Origin: Allobosea sp. WAO
Lineage (GTDB): Bacteria; Pseudomonadota; Alphaproteobacteria; Rhizobiales; Beijerinckiaceae
DNA: 64,000 nucleotides
Reading direction: 5' to 3'
Assembly: GCF_001509835.1 (NCBI RefSeq)
Contig: NZ_JXTJ01000018.1
Span: 207,115 to 271,114 of the forward strand
Below the pieces are notes generated by a model. It did no database searches and was not told the origin of the DNA. It saw nothing but the letters and a program-made list of their open reading frames with translations. Shown piece after piece: positions 7,248 through 14,528 of this stretch. The translations under genes were made by a program, and so were the position numbers. The first letter of the stretch is position 1, and the number at the start of each line of letters is the position of its first letter.

Positions 7248-7697
7248 TCAGCCGGCGGAGCTTGCCCGCAGCGTGACCCGATCGAGGGCATAGCCGGTGC
7301 GGGCGAGGCTGCGATCGTCGAAGGTCGCGATCGAGACCGGTTCGAGGTCGAGCAGGACCGAGGGCAGGCCGAGCTCAGCGGCGAGCGCGTTGGCGAAGCG
7401 CATCAGCGCTCGTGTCGGCACCGAACCGGGCAGGCGGGCGGTGGCGAGCTCGGTGATCTGCAAGGTCGCCTCGTCGCGCAGGGAGCGCAGTACGCAAAAG
7501 GCGAAGATCGCATGGACGCAGCCGCGCGCATCCTCGAGGATGACGAGACCGCGCCGGCCGTCCCTGCCGGCATAGGAGCGCAGATAGCGCGTCCACTGCG
7601 CCTTGCTCACATCGGGATGGAACATAGAGACGAGCTGATAGGCCCGGCCGGCTTCCGCGGGCGTGATCCGTCTTGCTTGCAGGATATCGTCGCTCAC
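7248..7697 (-). CDS. Small protein resembling a GNAT acetyltransferase
   Basis: This 149-residue protein has a weak GNAT-like layout: an N-terminal ARRITPAEAGRAYQLV segment, a central strand pair (RGLVILEDARGCVHAIFAFCV) and a C-terminal helix-strand part (FANALAAELGLPSVLLDLEP). No clear acetyl-CoA loop (Q/R-x-x-G-x-G/A) is visible, so the function is uncertain. The GTG at 7697 has AAGGAACAAG in front; an ATG at 7754 would lie in the FNR box and is rejected. The gene is divergent from the FNR regulator gene, and the FNR box at 7754-7767 lies between them, so it may be induced when oxygen is low. Confidence 0.55.
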   Translation of the reverse strand: MSDDILQARRITPAEAGRAYQLVSMFHPDVSKAQWTRYLRSYAGRDGRRGLVILEDARGCVHAIFAFCVLRSLRDEATLQITELATARLPGSVPTRALMRFANALAAELGLPSVLLDLEPVSIATFDDRSLARTGYALDRVTLRASSAG

Positions 7698-7753
7698 CTT
7701 GTTCCCTTCCTCCCAGGGCCGGCGGAGAGGACAGGTGCGGCAACCCGTCCGCA

Positions 7754-7767
7754 TTGATCAGGATCAA
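7754..7767. promoter_or_regulatory. FNR/FixK box between divergent genes
   Basis: TTGATC-AG-GATCAA is a perfect match to the FNR/FixK consensus TTGAT-N4-ATCAA. It lies 57 bases from the GTG of the acetyltransferase-like gene and about 80 bases from the GTG of the FNR gene, so it can control either or both, including FNR autoregulation. Confidence 0.8.
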
Positions 7768-7846
7768 TTACAGACCTACGCTTTGATGCATGGCTCCTTC
7801 CGGTTTCGGCGGCACCGCGATGCGGGTCGCAGCGAGGTGAGACGCC

Positions 7847-8569
7847 GTGGATTGCAGTATTCTGGCCTGTGCCCAGCAACGCCCCCCGAAGGCGGGATGT
7901 CAGACTTGCGGCATTCGCCCGATGAGCATCTGCGCTTGCCTGGCCTCGGACGAGCTCGCTCTGCTCGACGCGCTGGCCCATCCGGTGACCTTCGGCGCCA
8001 AGGAAACGCTCTTCGTCCAGGGCCAGCCGGCCGAGGCGGTCTATAATCTCACCGGCGGCGCGGTGCGGCTCTACAAGCTCCTGCCCGACGGGCGCCGGCA
8101 GATCGTCGGCTTCGCCCTACCCGGCGATTTCCTCGGCCTAGCGATGCGCGATGCCTTCGGCTTCTCCGCCGATGCGATCGAGACCGTCACCGCCTGCGCC
8201 TTCCCGCGCTCGGCCTATTCGGCGCTGGTCGACGCCAAGCCGCATCTGCTGCGGCGCCTGCACGACTACGCCACGCATGAACTGACCCTGGCCCAGGAGC
8301 AGATGCTGCTTCTCGGCCGGCGCAATGCCGAGGAACGGCTGGTCTGCTTCCTGCTGACCATGCGCGAGCGCTGGGCCAGGCTCGGGCGCTCCACGACGAC
8401 GATCGAGCTGCCGATGAGCCGCCAGGACATCGCCGATTTCCTCGGGCTGACAATCGAAACGGTCAGCCGGACCTTCAGCAAGCTGGCCAGGAACCGCAAG
8501 ATCCTGATCGTGCCGGACGGGGTGCGCCTGCTCGACCTCGAGGGCATGACGAGCCTGGCTGCGGCCTGA
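7847..8569 (+). CDS. fnrN: Oxygen-sensing FNR-type transcription regulator
   Basis: This 240-residue Crp/Fnr-family protein carries the N-terminal cysteines expected for an oxygen-labile [4Fe-4S] cluster: C18, C21 and C29 (CQTCGIRPMSIC) plus C117 in the sensor domain (VTACAF). C3, C8 and C31 are extra. A cyclic-nucleotide-like beta roll (about 45-130), a dimer helix and a helix-turn-helix follow. The recognition helix IETVSRTF has the E..SR pattern that reads TTGAT-N4-ATCAA. The GTG at 7847 has GAGGTGAG before it and keeps all Cys; a start at 7922 would lose C18 and C21. It is next to the cbb3 oxidase genes, whose promoter has the box. FnrL and AadR are equivalent names in other genera. Confidence 0.9.
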   Translation: MDCSILACAQQRPPKAGCQTCGIRPMSICACLASDELALLDALAHPVTFGAKETLFVQGQPAEAVYNLTGGAVRLYKLLPDGRRQIVGFALPGDFLGLAMRDAFGFSADAIETVTACAFPRSAYSALVDAKPHLLRRLHDYATHELTLAQEQMLLLGRRNAEERLVCFLLTMRERWARLGRSTTTIELPMSRQDIADFLGLTIETVSRTFSKLARNRKILIVPDGVRLLDLEGMTSLAAA

Positions 8570-8712
8570 GCGGCCGGCCGGCGTGTCACCGCGCGGAGCG
8601 CCGGGTGCGGCTTTGCGCGCCGATTGCTGCGCCGCAAAATCGTCGCCGCGAGCACTGGCGTCCGAGCGCTTTTCCCTTTGATCGCCTCGCGCTTCCCGCT
8701 CTTCAGAAGCAG

Positions 8713-8726
8713 TTGATCTGCATCAA
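8713..8726. promoter_or_regulatory. FNR/FixK box of the ccoNOQP promoter
   Basis: TTGATC-TG-CATCAA fits TTGAT-N4-ATCAA. It lies 46 bases before the GTG at 8772 (79 bases before the ATG at 8805). FixK or FNR bound here would activate the oxidase under low oxygen, as in other rhizobial-type bacteria. Confidence 0.8.
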
Positions 8727-8771
8727 GGCCAAATCCCGCACGGACGGGTAACCCCTCGGCAGGAGGCGCCT

Positions 8772-10463
8772 GTGTTGCGCCGCAGCGAGATGAAGGGGTG
8801 TCGCATGGCGGCGATTGGCTATCCGATCCGGCGGGCCACGGTGGGAGAGATAGGCGGGATGGTGCTCGCGGCCGCGTCCGTGCTGCCGCTGATTCTGATC
8901 GCTGCCATGACTGAGGACCGCGGGTATGCTTTCCATGCGGCCCTCGGGGCGCTGGCGGCGCTGGCGTCCGTATTCCTGATCGCGAACCGCTGCTTCCGGC
9001 CCGGCCAGGTGCCGGCGCCGCAGGAGATCGGCGGCCGGCCGAACTACAATATGGAGCCGGTCAAGTTCGCGACCGTCGCCGCGATGGTCTGGGGTATCGC
9101 CGGCTTCACGGTCGGGCTGATCATCGCCCTGCAGCTCGCCTTCCCCGATCTCAATTTCGACCTGCCCTGGATCAATTTCGGCCGGCTGCGGCCGCTGCAC
9201 ACCTCGGCGGTGATCTTCGCCTTTGGCGGCAACGTGCTGATCGGCACCTCGTTCTACGTGGTGCAGCGCACCAGCCATGCCCGCCTCGCCGGCGATCTCT
9301 CGCCCTGGTTCGTGGTGCTCGGCTACAACCTCTTCATCGTCATCGCCGGCACCGGCTACCTGCTCGGCATCACCCAGAGCAAGGAATACGCCGAGCCGGA
9401 ATGGTATGCCGATCTCTGGCTGACCGCGGTCTGGGTCGTCTATCTCCTGGTCTTCCTTGGCACGCTCGCGAAGCGCAAGGAGCCACACATCTATGTGGCG
9501 AACTGGTTCTATCTCGGGTTCATCCTGACCATCGCCGTCCTGCATATCGGCAACAACGTCGCTTGGCCGGTCTCGATCCTGTCGCCGAAGTCCTACGGCC
9601 TCTGGTCGGGCGTGCAGGATGCGATGTTCCAGTGGTGGTACGGCCATAACGCGGTCGGCTTCTTCCTGACCGCCGGCTTCCTGGCGCTGATGTACTACTT
9701 CGTGCCGAAGCGGGCCGAGCGTCCGGTCTACAGCTACCGACTCTCGATCATCCACTTCTGGGCGCTGATCTTCCTCTACATCTGGGCCGGCCCGCACCAT
9801 CTGCACTACACCGCGCTGCCGGACTGGGCGCAGACGCTCGGCATGACCTTCTCGATCATGCTGTGGATGCCCTCCTGGGGCGGCATGATCAACGGGCTGA
9901 TGACCCTGTCTGGCGCCTGGGACAAGCTGCGCACCGATCCGGTCCTGCGAATGATGGTCGTCTCGCTCGCCTTCTACGGCATGTCGACCTTCGAAGGTCC
10001 GCTGATGTCGATCAAGGCGGTGAACGGGCTCTCGCACTACACCGACTGGACCATCGGCCATGTCCATTCCGGCGCGCTCGGCTGGGTCGCCTACATCTCC
10101 TTCGGCGCGATCTACTGCCTCGTGCCCTGGCTGTGGAACCGCAAGGAGCTGTATTCGCTCAAGCTGGTGAACTGGCACTTCTGGATCTCGACGCTCGGCA
10201 TCGTGCTCTACATCTCGGCGATGTGGGTGTCGGGGATCATGCAGGGCCTGATGTGGCGGGCCTACACCTCGCTCGGCTTCCTCGAATACTCCTTCATCGA
10301 GACGGTCGCGGCGATGAAGCCCTACTACGTGATCCGCGCGATGGGCGGCGGCCTCTTCCTCGCCGGCGCGCTGATCATGGCCTTCAACCTCTGGATGACG
10401 GTGAGGAGCGGCGCGCCGCAGCGCGAGCACGCGCCCGATCCGCAGCTCGTCCCCGCCCAGTAA
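8772..10463 (+). CDS. ccoN: cbb3-type cytochrome c oxidase subunit I
   Basis: This is the catalytic heme-copper subunit of the high-affinity terminal oxidase in the inner membrane. About 12 membrane helices and conserved His residues are seen, among them RPLHTSAVIFAF, WWYGHNAVGFFLT (Cu ligand region), GPHHLHYT and GHVHSGALGW (heme ligand). GTG 8772 is preceded by AGGAGG at 8761-8766 with five bases between; ATG 8805 (MAAIGYP) with AAGGGG is the alternative and gives 552 residues. It is the first gene of ccoNOQP and is followed after 12 bases by ccoO. The FNR/FixK box at 8713 predicts micro-oxic induction. Confidence 0.97.
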   Translation: MLRRSEMKGCRMAAIGYPIRRATVGEIGGMVLAAASVLPLILIAAMTEDRGYAFHAALGALAALASVFLIANRCFRPGQVPAPQEIGGRPNYNMEPVKFATVAAMVWGIAGFTVGLIIALQLAFPDLNFDLPWINFGRLRPLHTSAVIFAFGGNVLIGTSFYVVQRTSHARLAGDLSPWFVVLGYNLFIVIAGTGYLLGITQSKEYAEPEWYADLWLTAVWVVYLLVFLGTLAKRKEPHIYVANWFYLGFILTIAVLHIGNNVAWPVSILSPKSYGLWSGVQDAMFQWWYGHNAVGFFLTAGFLALMYYFVPKRAERPVYSYRLSIIHFWALIFLYIWAGPHHLHYTALPDWAQTLGMTFSIMLWMPSWGGMINGLMTLSGAWDKLRTDPVLRMMVVSLAFYGMSTFEGPLMSIKAVNGLSHYTDWTIGHVHSGALGWVAYISFGAIYCLVPWLWNRKELYSLKLVNWHFWISTLGIVLYISAMWVSGIMQGLMWRAYTSLGFLEYSFIETVAAMKPYYVIRAMGGGLFLAGALIMAFNLWMTVRSGAPQREHAPDPQLVPAQ

Positions 10464-10475
10464 GGAACCTGTCCC

Positions 10476-11246
10476 ATGTCGAGCCTCGACGCCCCCAAGC
10501 AGGCGCCGCGCCAGTCGCTGTGGTCGAAGCACAAGATCTTCGAAACCAATTCGATCATCCTGGTGATCGGGGTGCTGATCGTGATCTCGATCGGCGGCCT
10601 GATCGAGATCGCGCCGCTGTTCTACCTGCGCAACACGATCGAGAAGGTCGAGGGCATGCGGCCCTACACGCCGCTGGAGCTCGCCGGCCGCGCGATCTAT
10701 GTGCGCGAGGGCTGCTACAACTGCCACAGCCAGATGATCCGGCCGCTGCGCGACGAGATCGAGCGCTACGGGCATTACTCGCTCGCGGCGGAAAGCATGT
10801 ACGACAAGCCCTTCCAGTGGGGCTCGAAGCGGACCGGGCCCGATCTCGCCCGCGTCGGCGGCAAGTACTCCGACGAATGGCAGCTTGCCCATCTCAATCG
10901 GCCGCGCGATCTCGTGCCGCAGTCGATCATGCCGGGGTATCCCTTCCTGGCGAAGACCGAGCTGAACTACAACGACATCGCCAACCATCTGCGCGCCAAC
11001 CGCGCCAGCGGCGTCCCCTACACCGACGAGATGATCGAGGACGCGAAGCGCGATCTCGAGGCACAGGCGACGCCTGACCATCCGCGCGCCGCCGAGCTGG
11101 AGAAGCGCTACCCGAAGGCGCAGATCCGCGACTTCGACGGCGACGGCCAGAAGATCAGCGAGGCCGATGCCCTGATCGCCTATCTGCAGGTGCTCGGCAC
11201 GCTGGTCGACTTCAAGCTCTACGACGACAAGGCCAACATCCGGTGA
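10476..11246 (+). CDS. ccoO: cbb3-type cytochrome c oxidase subunit II (mono-heme)
   Basis: This 256-residue membrane-anchored c-type cytochrome passes electrons to CcoN. It has one N-terminal membrane helix (SIILVIGVLIVISIGGLIEI, about 26-45) and one heme site, C80-Y-N-C83-H84 (GCYNCHSQMIRP), with an axial Met in SIMPGYPFL. Length and order match the family. It is tightly placed between ccoN and ccoQ in the operon. Confidence 0.97.
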   Translation: MSSLDAPKQAPRQSLWSKHKIFETNSIILVIGVLIVISIGGLIEIAPLFYLRNTIEKVEGMRPYTPLELAGRAIYVREGCYNCHSQMIRPLRDEIERYGHYSLAAESMYDKPFQWGSKRTGPDLARVGGKYSDEWQLAHLNRPRDLVPQSIMPGYPFLAKTELNYNDIANHLRANRASGVPYTDEMIEDAKRDLEAQATPDHPRAAELEKRYPKAQIRDFDGDGQKISEADALIAYLQVLGTLVDFKLYDDKANIR

Positions 11247-11254
11247 GCACCGCC

Positions 11255-11413
11255 ATGACGACATCGACCTACACCTGGCTCGCTCAATTCGCCCAGTCGA
11301 CCGGCGTCCTCTACTTCATGGGCGTGTTCCTGGCGATCTGCGCCTACGCCCTCTGGCCGAGCAACCGCGCGCGCTTCGAAGAAGCGGCCCGCACCCCCCT
11401 GCGGGAGGACTGA
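11255..11413 (+). CDS. ccoQ: cbb3-type cytochrome oxidase subunit CcoQ
   Basis: This 52-residue protein has a single membrane helix (GVLYFMGVFLAICAYALWP) followed by a short charged tail (RARFEEAARTPLRED), the standard CcoQ form, which stabilises the assembled oxidase. ATG at 11255; an in-frame GTG at 11243 overlaps the ccoO stop region and is a possible alternative start. Its stop is three bases before ccoP. Confidence 0.93.
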   Translation: MTTSTYTWLAQFAQSTGVLYFMGVFLAICAYALWPSNRARFEEAARTPLRED

Positions 11414-11416
11414 ACC

Positions 11417-12304
11417 ATGGCCGAGCAGGACAAGCACGCACCGCAATTCGACGCCGCCACCGGCCAGTCGACCACCGGCCATGAGTGGGACGGCATCCAG
11501 GAGCTGAACACGCCGCTGCCGCGCTGGTGGCTCGGCATCTTCTACGCCACCATCATCTGGTCGATCGGCTACTGGGTGGTCTATCCGGCCTGGCCGTTGC
11601 TGACCGATGCGACCAAGGGCGTGATCGGCTATGCCTCGCGCATCGACATCGCCCAGGACATGGCGCTGTTGAAGCAGGAGCGCGCAGCCCAGTCAAAGGC
11701 GCTGACGGAAGCTTCCTTCGAGCAGATCAAGGCCGATCCGGAGCTGTTCCGCATCGCCATGGCGCAGGGCAAGGCCGCCTTCGGCGACAATTGCGCCGCC
11801 TGCCACGGCGTCGGCGGGGGCGGGGCCAAGGGCTATCCGAACCTCAACGATGACGACTGGCTCTGGGGCGGCTCGTTCGCCGAGATCCAGAAGACGCTGG
11901 AGCACGGCATCCGCTTCGCCGGCGATCCGGATACGCGCGTCAGCCAGATGCCGGCCTTCGGCCGCGATAAGATGCTCGACGCCGCCCAGATCCGCGCCGT
12001 CGCCAACCATGTCCGGTCGATCGCCGGCCTGTCGACCGAGCCGAAGGCCGATCTCGCCGGCGGCGCCAAGGTCTATGCCGACAACTGCGCCGCCTGCCAT
12101 GGCGACCAGGGCAAGGGCAATCGCGAGATGGGTGCGCCCGACCTGACCGACGCGATCTCGCTCTACGGCATGGACATGGCGTCGCTGACCGAGACGATCG
12201 CCAACAGCCGCAATGGCGTGATGCCGGCCTGGCGGCAGCGGCTCGACGCCACCACGATCAAGGCGCTGACCGTCTACGTGCACTCGCTCGGCGGAGGCCA
12301 ATAA
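11417..12304 (+). CDS. ccoP: cbb3-type cytochrome c oxidase subunit III (di-heme)
   Basis: This 295-residue membrane-anchored di-heme cytochrome c is the entry point for electrons. An N-terminal HEWDGIQELNTPLPRWW motif is typical of CcoP, followed by one membrane helix (about 38-58). Heme sites are C126-A-A-C-H130 and C224-A-A-C-H228. Order N-O-Q-P and the spacing of three bases after ccoQ show one transcript. The following ccoG starts one base after the ccoP stop. Confidence 0.97.
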   Translation: MAEQDKHAPQFDAATGQSTTGHEWDGIQELNTPLPRWWLGIFYATIIWSIGYWVVYPAWPLLTDATKGVIGYASRIDIAQDMALLKQERAAQSKALTEASFEQIKADPELFRIAMAQGKAAFGDNCAACHGVGGGGAKGYPNLNDDDWLWGGSFAEIQKTLEHGIRFAGDPDTRVSQMPAFGRDKMLDAAQIRAVANHVRSIAGLSTEPKADLAGGAKVYADNCAACHGDQGKGNREMGAPDLTDAISLYGMDMASLTETIANSRNGVMPAWRQRLDATTIKALTVYVHSLGGGQ

Positions 12305-12305
12305 C

Positions 12306-13742
12306 ATGTCGACTGCCGACGCAGACGATCTGCCCCTCTTCGCTCCCTCGAAGAAGGTTTATCCGCAGAGCGTCTCCGGCCCGTATCGGAGGGCGAAATG
12401 GATCATCCTCGTCCTCTGCCTCGGTATCTACTACCTGCTGCCCTTCCTGCGTTGGGACCGCGGCCCCAACCTGCCGAACCAGGCGGTGCTGGCCGACATC
12501 GCCAATAACCGCTTCTACTTCTTCTTCATCGAGATCTGGCCGCAGGAGGTCTATTACTTCACGGGGCTGCTGATCCTGGCGGCCTTCGTGCTGTTCCTGA
12601 TGAATGCCGTCGCCGGCCGGGTGTGGTGCGGCTATCTCTGCCCGCAGACGGTCTGGACCGATCTCTTCCTCGCCGTCGAGCGCTTCTTCGAGGGCGACCG
12701 GCGCGAGCGGATCAAGCGCGACGAGGCGCCCTGGTCCTTCGACAAGGCCTGGCGCAAGAGCGCCAAGCACGCGGTCTGGTTGGTGATCGCCTGGTGGACC
12801 GGCGGTGCCTGGGTGCTCTACTTCGCCGATGCGCCGACGCTGGTGAAGGAGCTCGCGACCTTCACCGCCCCGCTCTCGGCCTATGTCTGGATCGCGATCC
12901 TGACCTTCACCACCTATTCGCTGGCCGGGATCATGCGCGAGCAGGTCTGCACCTATATGTGCCCCTGGCCGCGCATCCAGGCGGCACTGACCGACGACGA
13001 CGCGCTCAACGTCACCTATCGCTACGATCGCGGCGAGCCGCGCGTCTCGGTGAAGCAGGCCCAGCGCCTGCGCAGCACCGGCGCCCCGGCTGGCGACTGC
13101 ATCGACTGCAACCAGTGCGTCGCGGTCTGCCCGACCGGCATCGACATTCGCGACGGCGCGCAGATGGACTGCATCCAGTGCGGGCTTTGCATCGACGCCT
13201 GCAACACGGTGATGACCAAGGTCGGCTATCCCGCGGGGCTTATCGCCTACGATACCGACGACAACGTAAAGCGCCGGCAGGCCGGCCAGAAGCCGGTCTA
13301 TCGGCCGCTGCGGGCCCGCACCCTGACCTATGCCGGCCTGATCCTGGTGGTCGGCGGGGCGATGGTCTACCAGCTCGCGACCCGCAAAATGGCGGACATC
13401 TCGGTGCTGCATGAGCGCTCGCCGCTGTTCGTCAAGCTCAGCGACGGCTCGATCCGCAACAGCTACACCGTGCGCCTGCTCAACAAGCGGCCGGAATCGC
13501 GGCCCTTCGCGCTGACGGTGTCGGGGCCGGCGGGGGCGCGCATCGAAGCGGTCGGCTCGGCGGCGACCGCCGATCTGCGGCCGGTCGTGACGGTCGAGCC
13601 CGACAGTTCGCGCGAGGTCCGCGTCCTTGTCACGGTTCCGGCGGATGTCCATCTCGAAAAGTCGCAGCCGGTCACCATCACCGCCTCGGATCTCTTCGCC
13701 GGCGAAGTCGTGCGGGCCGAGGATCACTTCATGGCGCCCTAG
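12306..13742 (+). CDS. ccoG: Cytochrome oxidase accessory protein CcoG (FixG), cupric reductase
   Basis: This 478-residue membrane protein with two 4Fe-4S clusters reduces copper for insertion into the cbb3 oxidase. Seen are about five membrane segments, the CGYLCPQTVWTD and CTYMCPWPR segments, and the ferredoxin part DCIDCNQCVAVCPTGIDIRDGAQMDCIQCGLCIDAC written here as two CxxCxxCxxxCP repeats near residues 260-300. A C-terminal immunoglobulin-like domain with no Cys (about 370-478) follows. The start is one base after ccoP. A structured repeat begins at its stop codon. Confidence 0.96.
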   Translation: MSTADADDLPLFAPSKKVYPQSVSGPYRRAKWIILVLCLGIYYLLPFLRWDRGPNLPNQAVLADIANNRFYFFFIEIWPQEVYYFTGLLILAAFVLFLMNAVAGRVWCGYLCPQTVWTDLFLAVERFFEGDRRERIKRDEAPWSFDKAWRKSAKHAVWLVIAWWTGGAWVLYFADAPTLVKELATFTAPLSAYVWIAILTFTTYSLAGIMREQVCTYMCPWPRIQAALTDDDALNVTYRYDRGEPRVSVKQAQRLRSTGAPAGDCIDCNQCVAVCPTGIDIRDGAQMDCIQCGLCIDACNTVMTKVGYPAGLIAYDTDDNVKRRQAGQKPVYRPLRARTLTYAGLILVVGGAMVYQLATRKMADISVLHERSPLFVKLSDGSIRNSYTVRLLNKRPESRPFALTVSGPAGARIEAVGSAATADLRPVVTVEPDSSREVRVLVTVPADVHLEKSQPVTITASDLFAGEVVRAEDHFMAP

Positions 13743-13843
13743 AGCGTTTTCGAGCGAAGTGGGTACCGGTTCGCGTGAAGAAAACGCGATAAAACAAAGA
13801 GATAGAGCATTTCCGCGATTCAGGGAATCGCGGAAATGCTCTA
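13740..13843. repeat. Structured intergenic repeat with a 19-base perfect stem
   Basis: Two stem-loops lie back to back. The first is GCGTTTTC (13744-13751) with GAAAACGC (13780-13787), holding an inner GCGAA/TTCGC stem. The second is a 19-base perfect stem, 13803-13821 with 13825-13843, around a three-base loop (AGG). The element starts at the ccoG stop codon. The wording AGAGCGTTTTCGAGCGAAGT is familiar from short dispersed intergenic repeats of Hyphomicrobiales, though I cannot search for copies. It may also end or stabilise the cco transcript. Confidence 0.65.
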
Positions 13844-13895
13844 GCGCCGGATTTCTTGGGGCGGGTGCGCAATCGGCGCCTGCCCGAAGCCCGAT

Positions 13896-13909
13896 CTGAT
13901 CGGGATCAA
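13896..13909. promoter_or_regulatory. FNR/FixK box of the ccoHIS operon
   Basis: CTGAT-CGGG-ATCAA differs from TTGAT-N4-ATCAA by one base. It lies 94 bases before the ccoH ATG at 14004, a normal distance when the transcription start is about 40 bases downstream, and gives the assembly genes their own low-oxygen promoter after the repeat. Confidence 0.7.
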
Positions 13910-14003
13910 AGCGTACAGGCAGGATCCATGCGAAATCCTCGCCCCGAGGCTTTCCCGTTCCTGTCCTAGCGAGAGCTCCATGTCCTGCTGCGGAGGCTTT
14001 GCC

Positions 14004-14525
14004 ATGCCGATCGACCTGCCAGCGCCGCCTCCGGCGCCGCGCGCACCCTTCAGGCTCAGCGGCCGCTTCGTGCTCTTCGCGATGATCGGCTTCTTCGCCG
14101 TGGTCGCTGGCGTCAACGGGGTGATGATGACGATCGCGATCCGGACCATGCCGGGCGTCGACGTCCGGAGCGCCTACGAGACAAGCCAGCGCTTTAACCA
14201 GGAGATCGCCCGGATGCGGGCACAGAACGAGCGCGGCTGGCATGTCGACGCCGATCTGCGCCGGGAGGCCGGCACCGAGGTCGTGGCCGTGACCTTCGCG
14301 GACAGGTCGGGGCAGCCGGTCGCCGGGCTGTCCGTCGATGTCAGGCTGGAGCACCCGGCGCGGCGCGGCAGCGACCGGCAGGTCGAACTCGCCGAGATCG
14401 CGCCCGGGCGCTACCAGGCGCGGCTGTCGGATCTGCCCGCCGGAGCCTGGACGCTGGCGCTCACCGCCCGGCGGGACGGCGCTGCCGTCTTCGACACCCG
14501 TAGTCGCGTGATGCTGAAGGACTGA
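14004..14525 (+). CDS. ccoH: cbb3 oxidase assembly protein CcoH/FixH
   Basis: This 173-residue FixH-family protein has one N-terminal membrane helix (FVLFAMIGFFAVVAGVNGVMMTIAI) and a periplasmic beta-rich domain (about 55-170). The pattern GVDVRSAYETSQRFN is typical of FixH. It helps oxidase maturation with FixI and FixS. ATG 14004 has GGAGG seven bases upstream; ATG 13980 would add MSCCGGFA. It is followed after three bases by the P-type ATPase. Confidence 0.9.
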   Translation: MPIDLPAPPPAPRAPFRLSGRFVLFAMIGFFAVVAGVNGVMMTIAIRTMPGVDVRSAYETSQRFNQEIARMRAQNERGWHVDADLRREAGTEVVAVTFADRSGQPVAGLSVDVRLEHPARRGSDRQVELAEIAPGRYQARLSDLPAGAWTLALTARRDGAAVFDTRSRVMLKD

Positions 14526-14528
14526 GCC

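Noticed and set aside
8703..11264. An 853-residue open frame on the minus strand across ccoN and ccoO
   Set aside because: It is the complement of clear cco genes in GC-rich DNA; the text is rich in His, Arg, Asp and Glu with no domain, while the plus strand has exact oxidase motifs.
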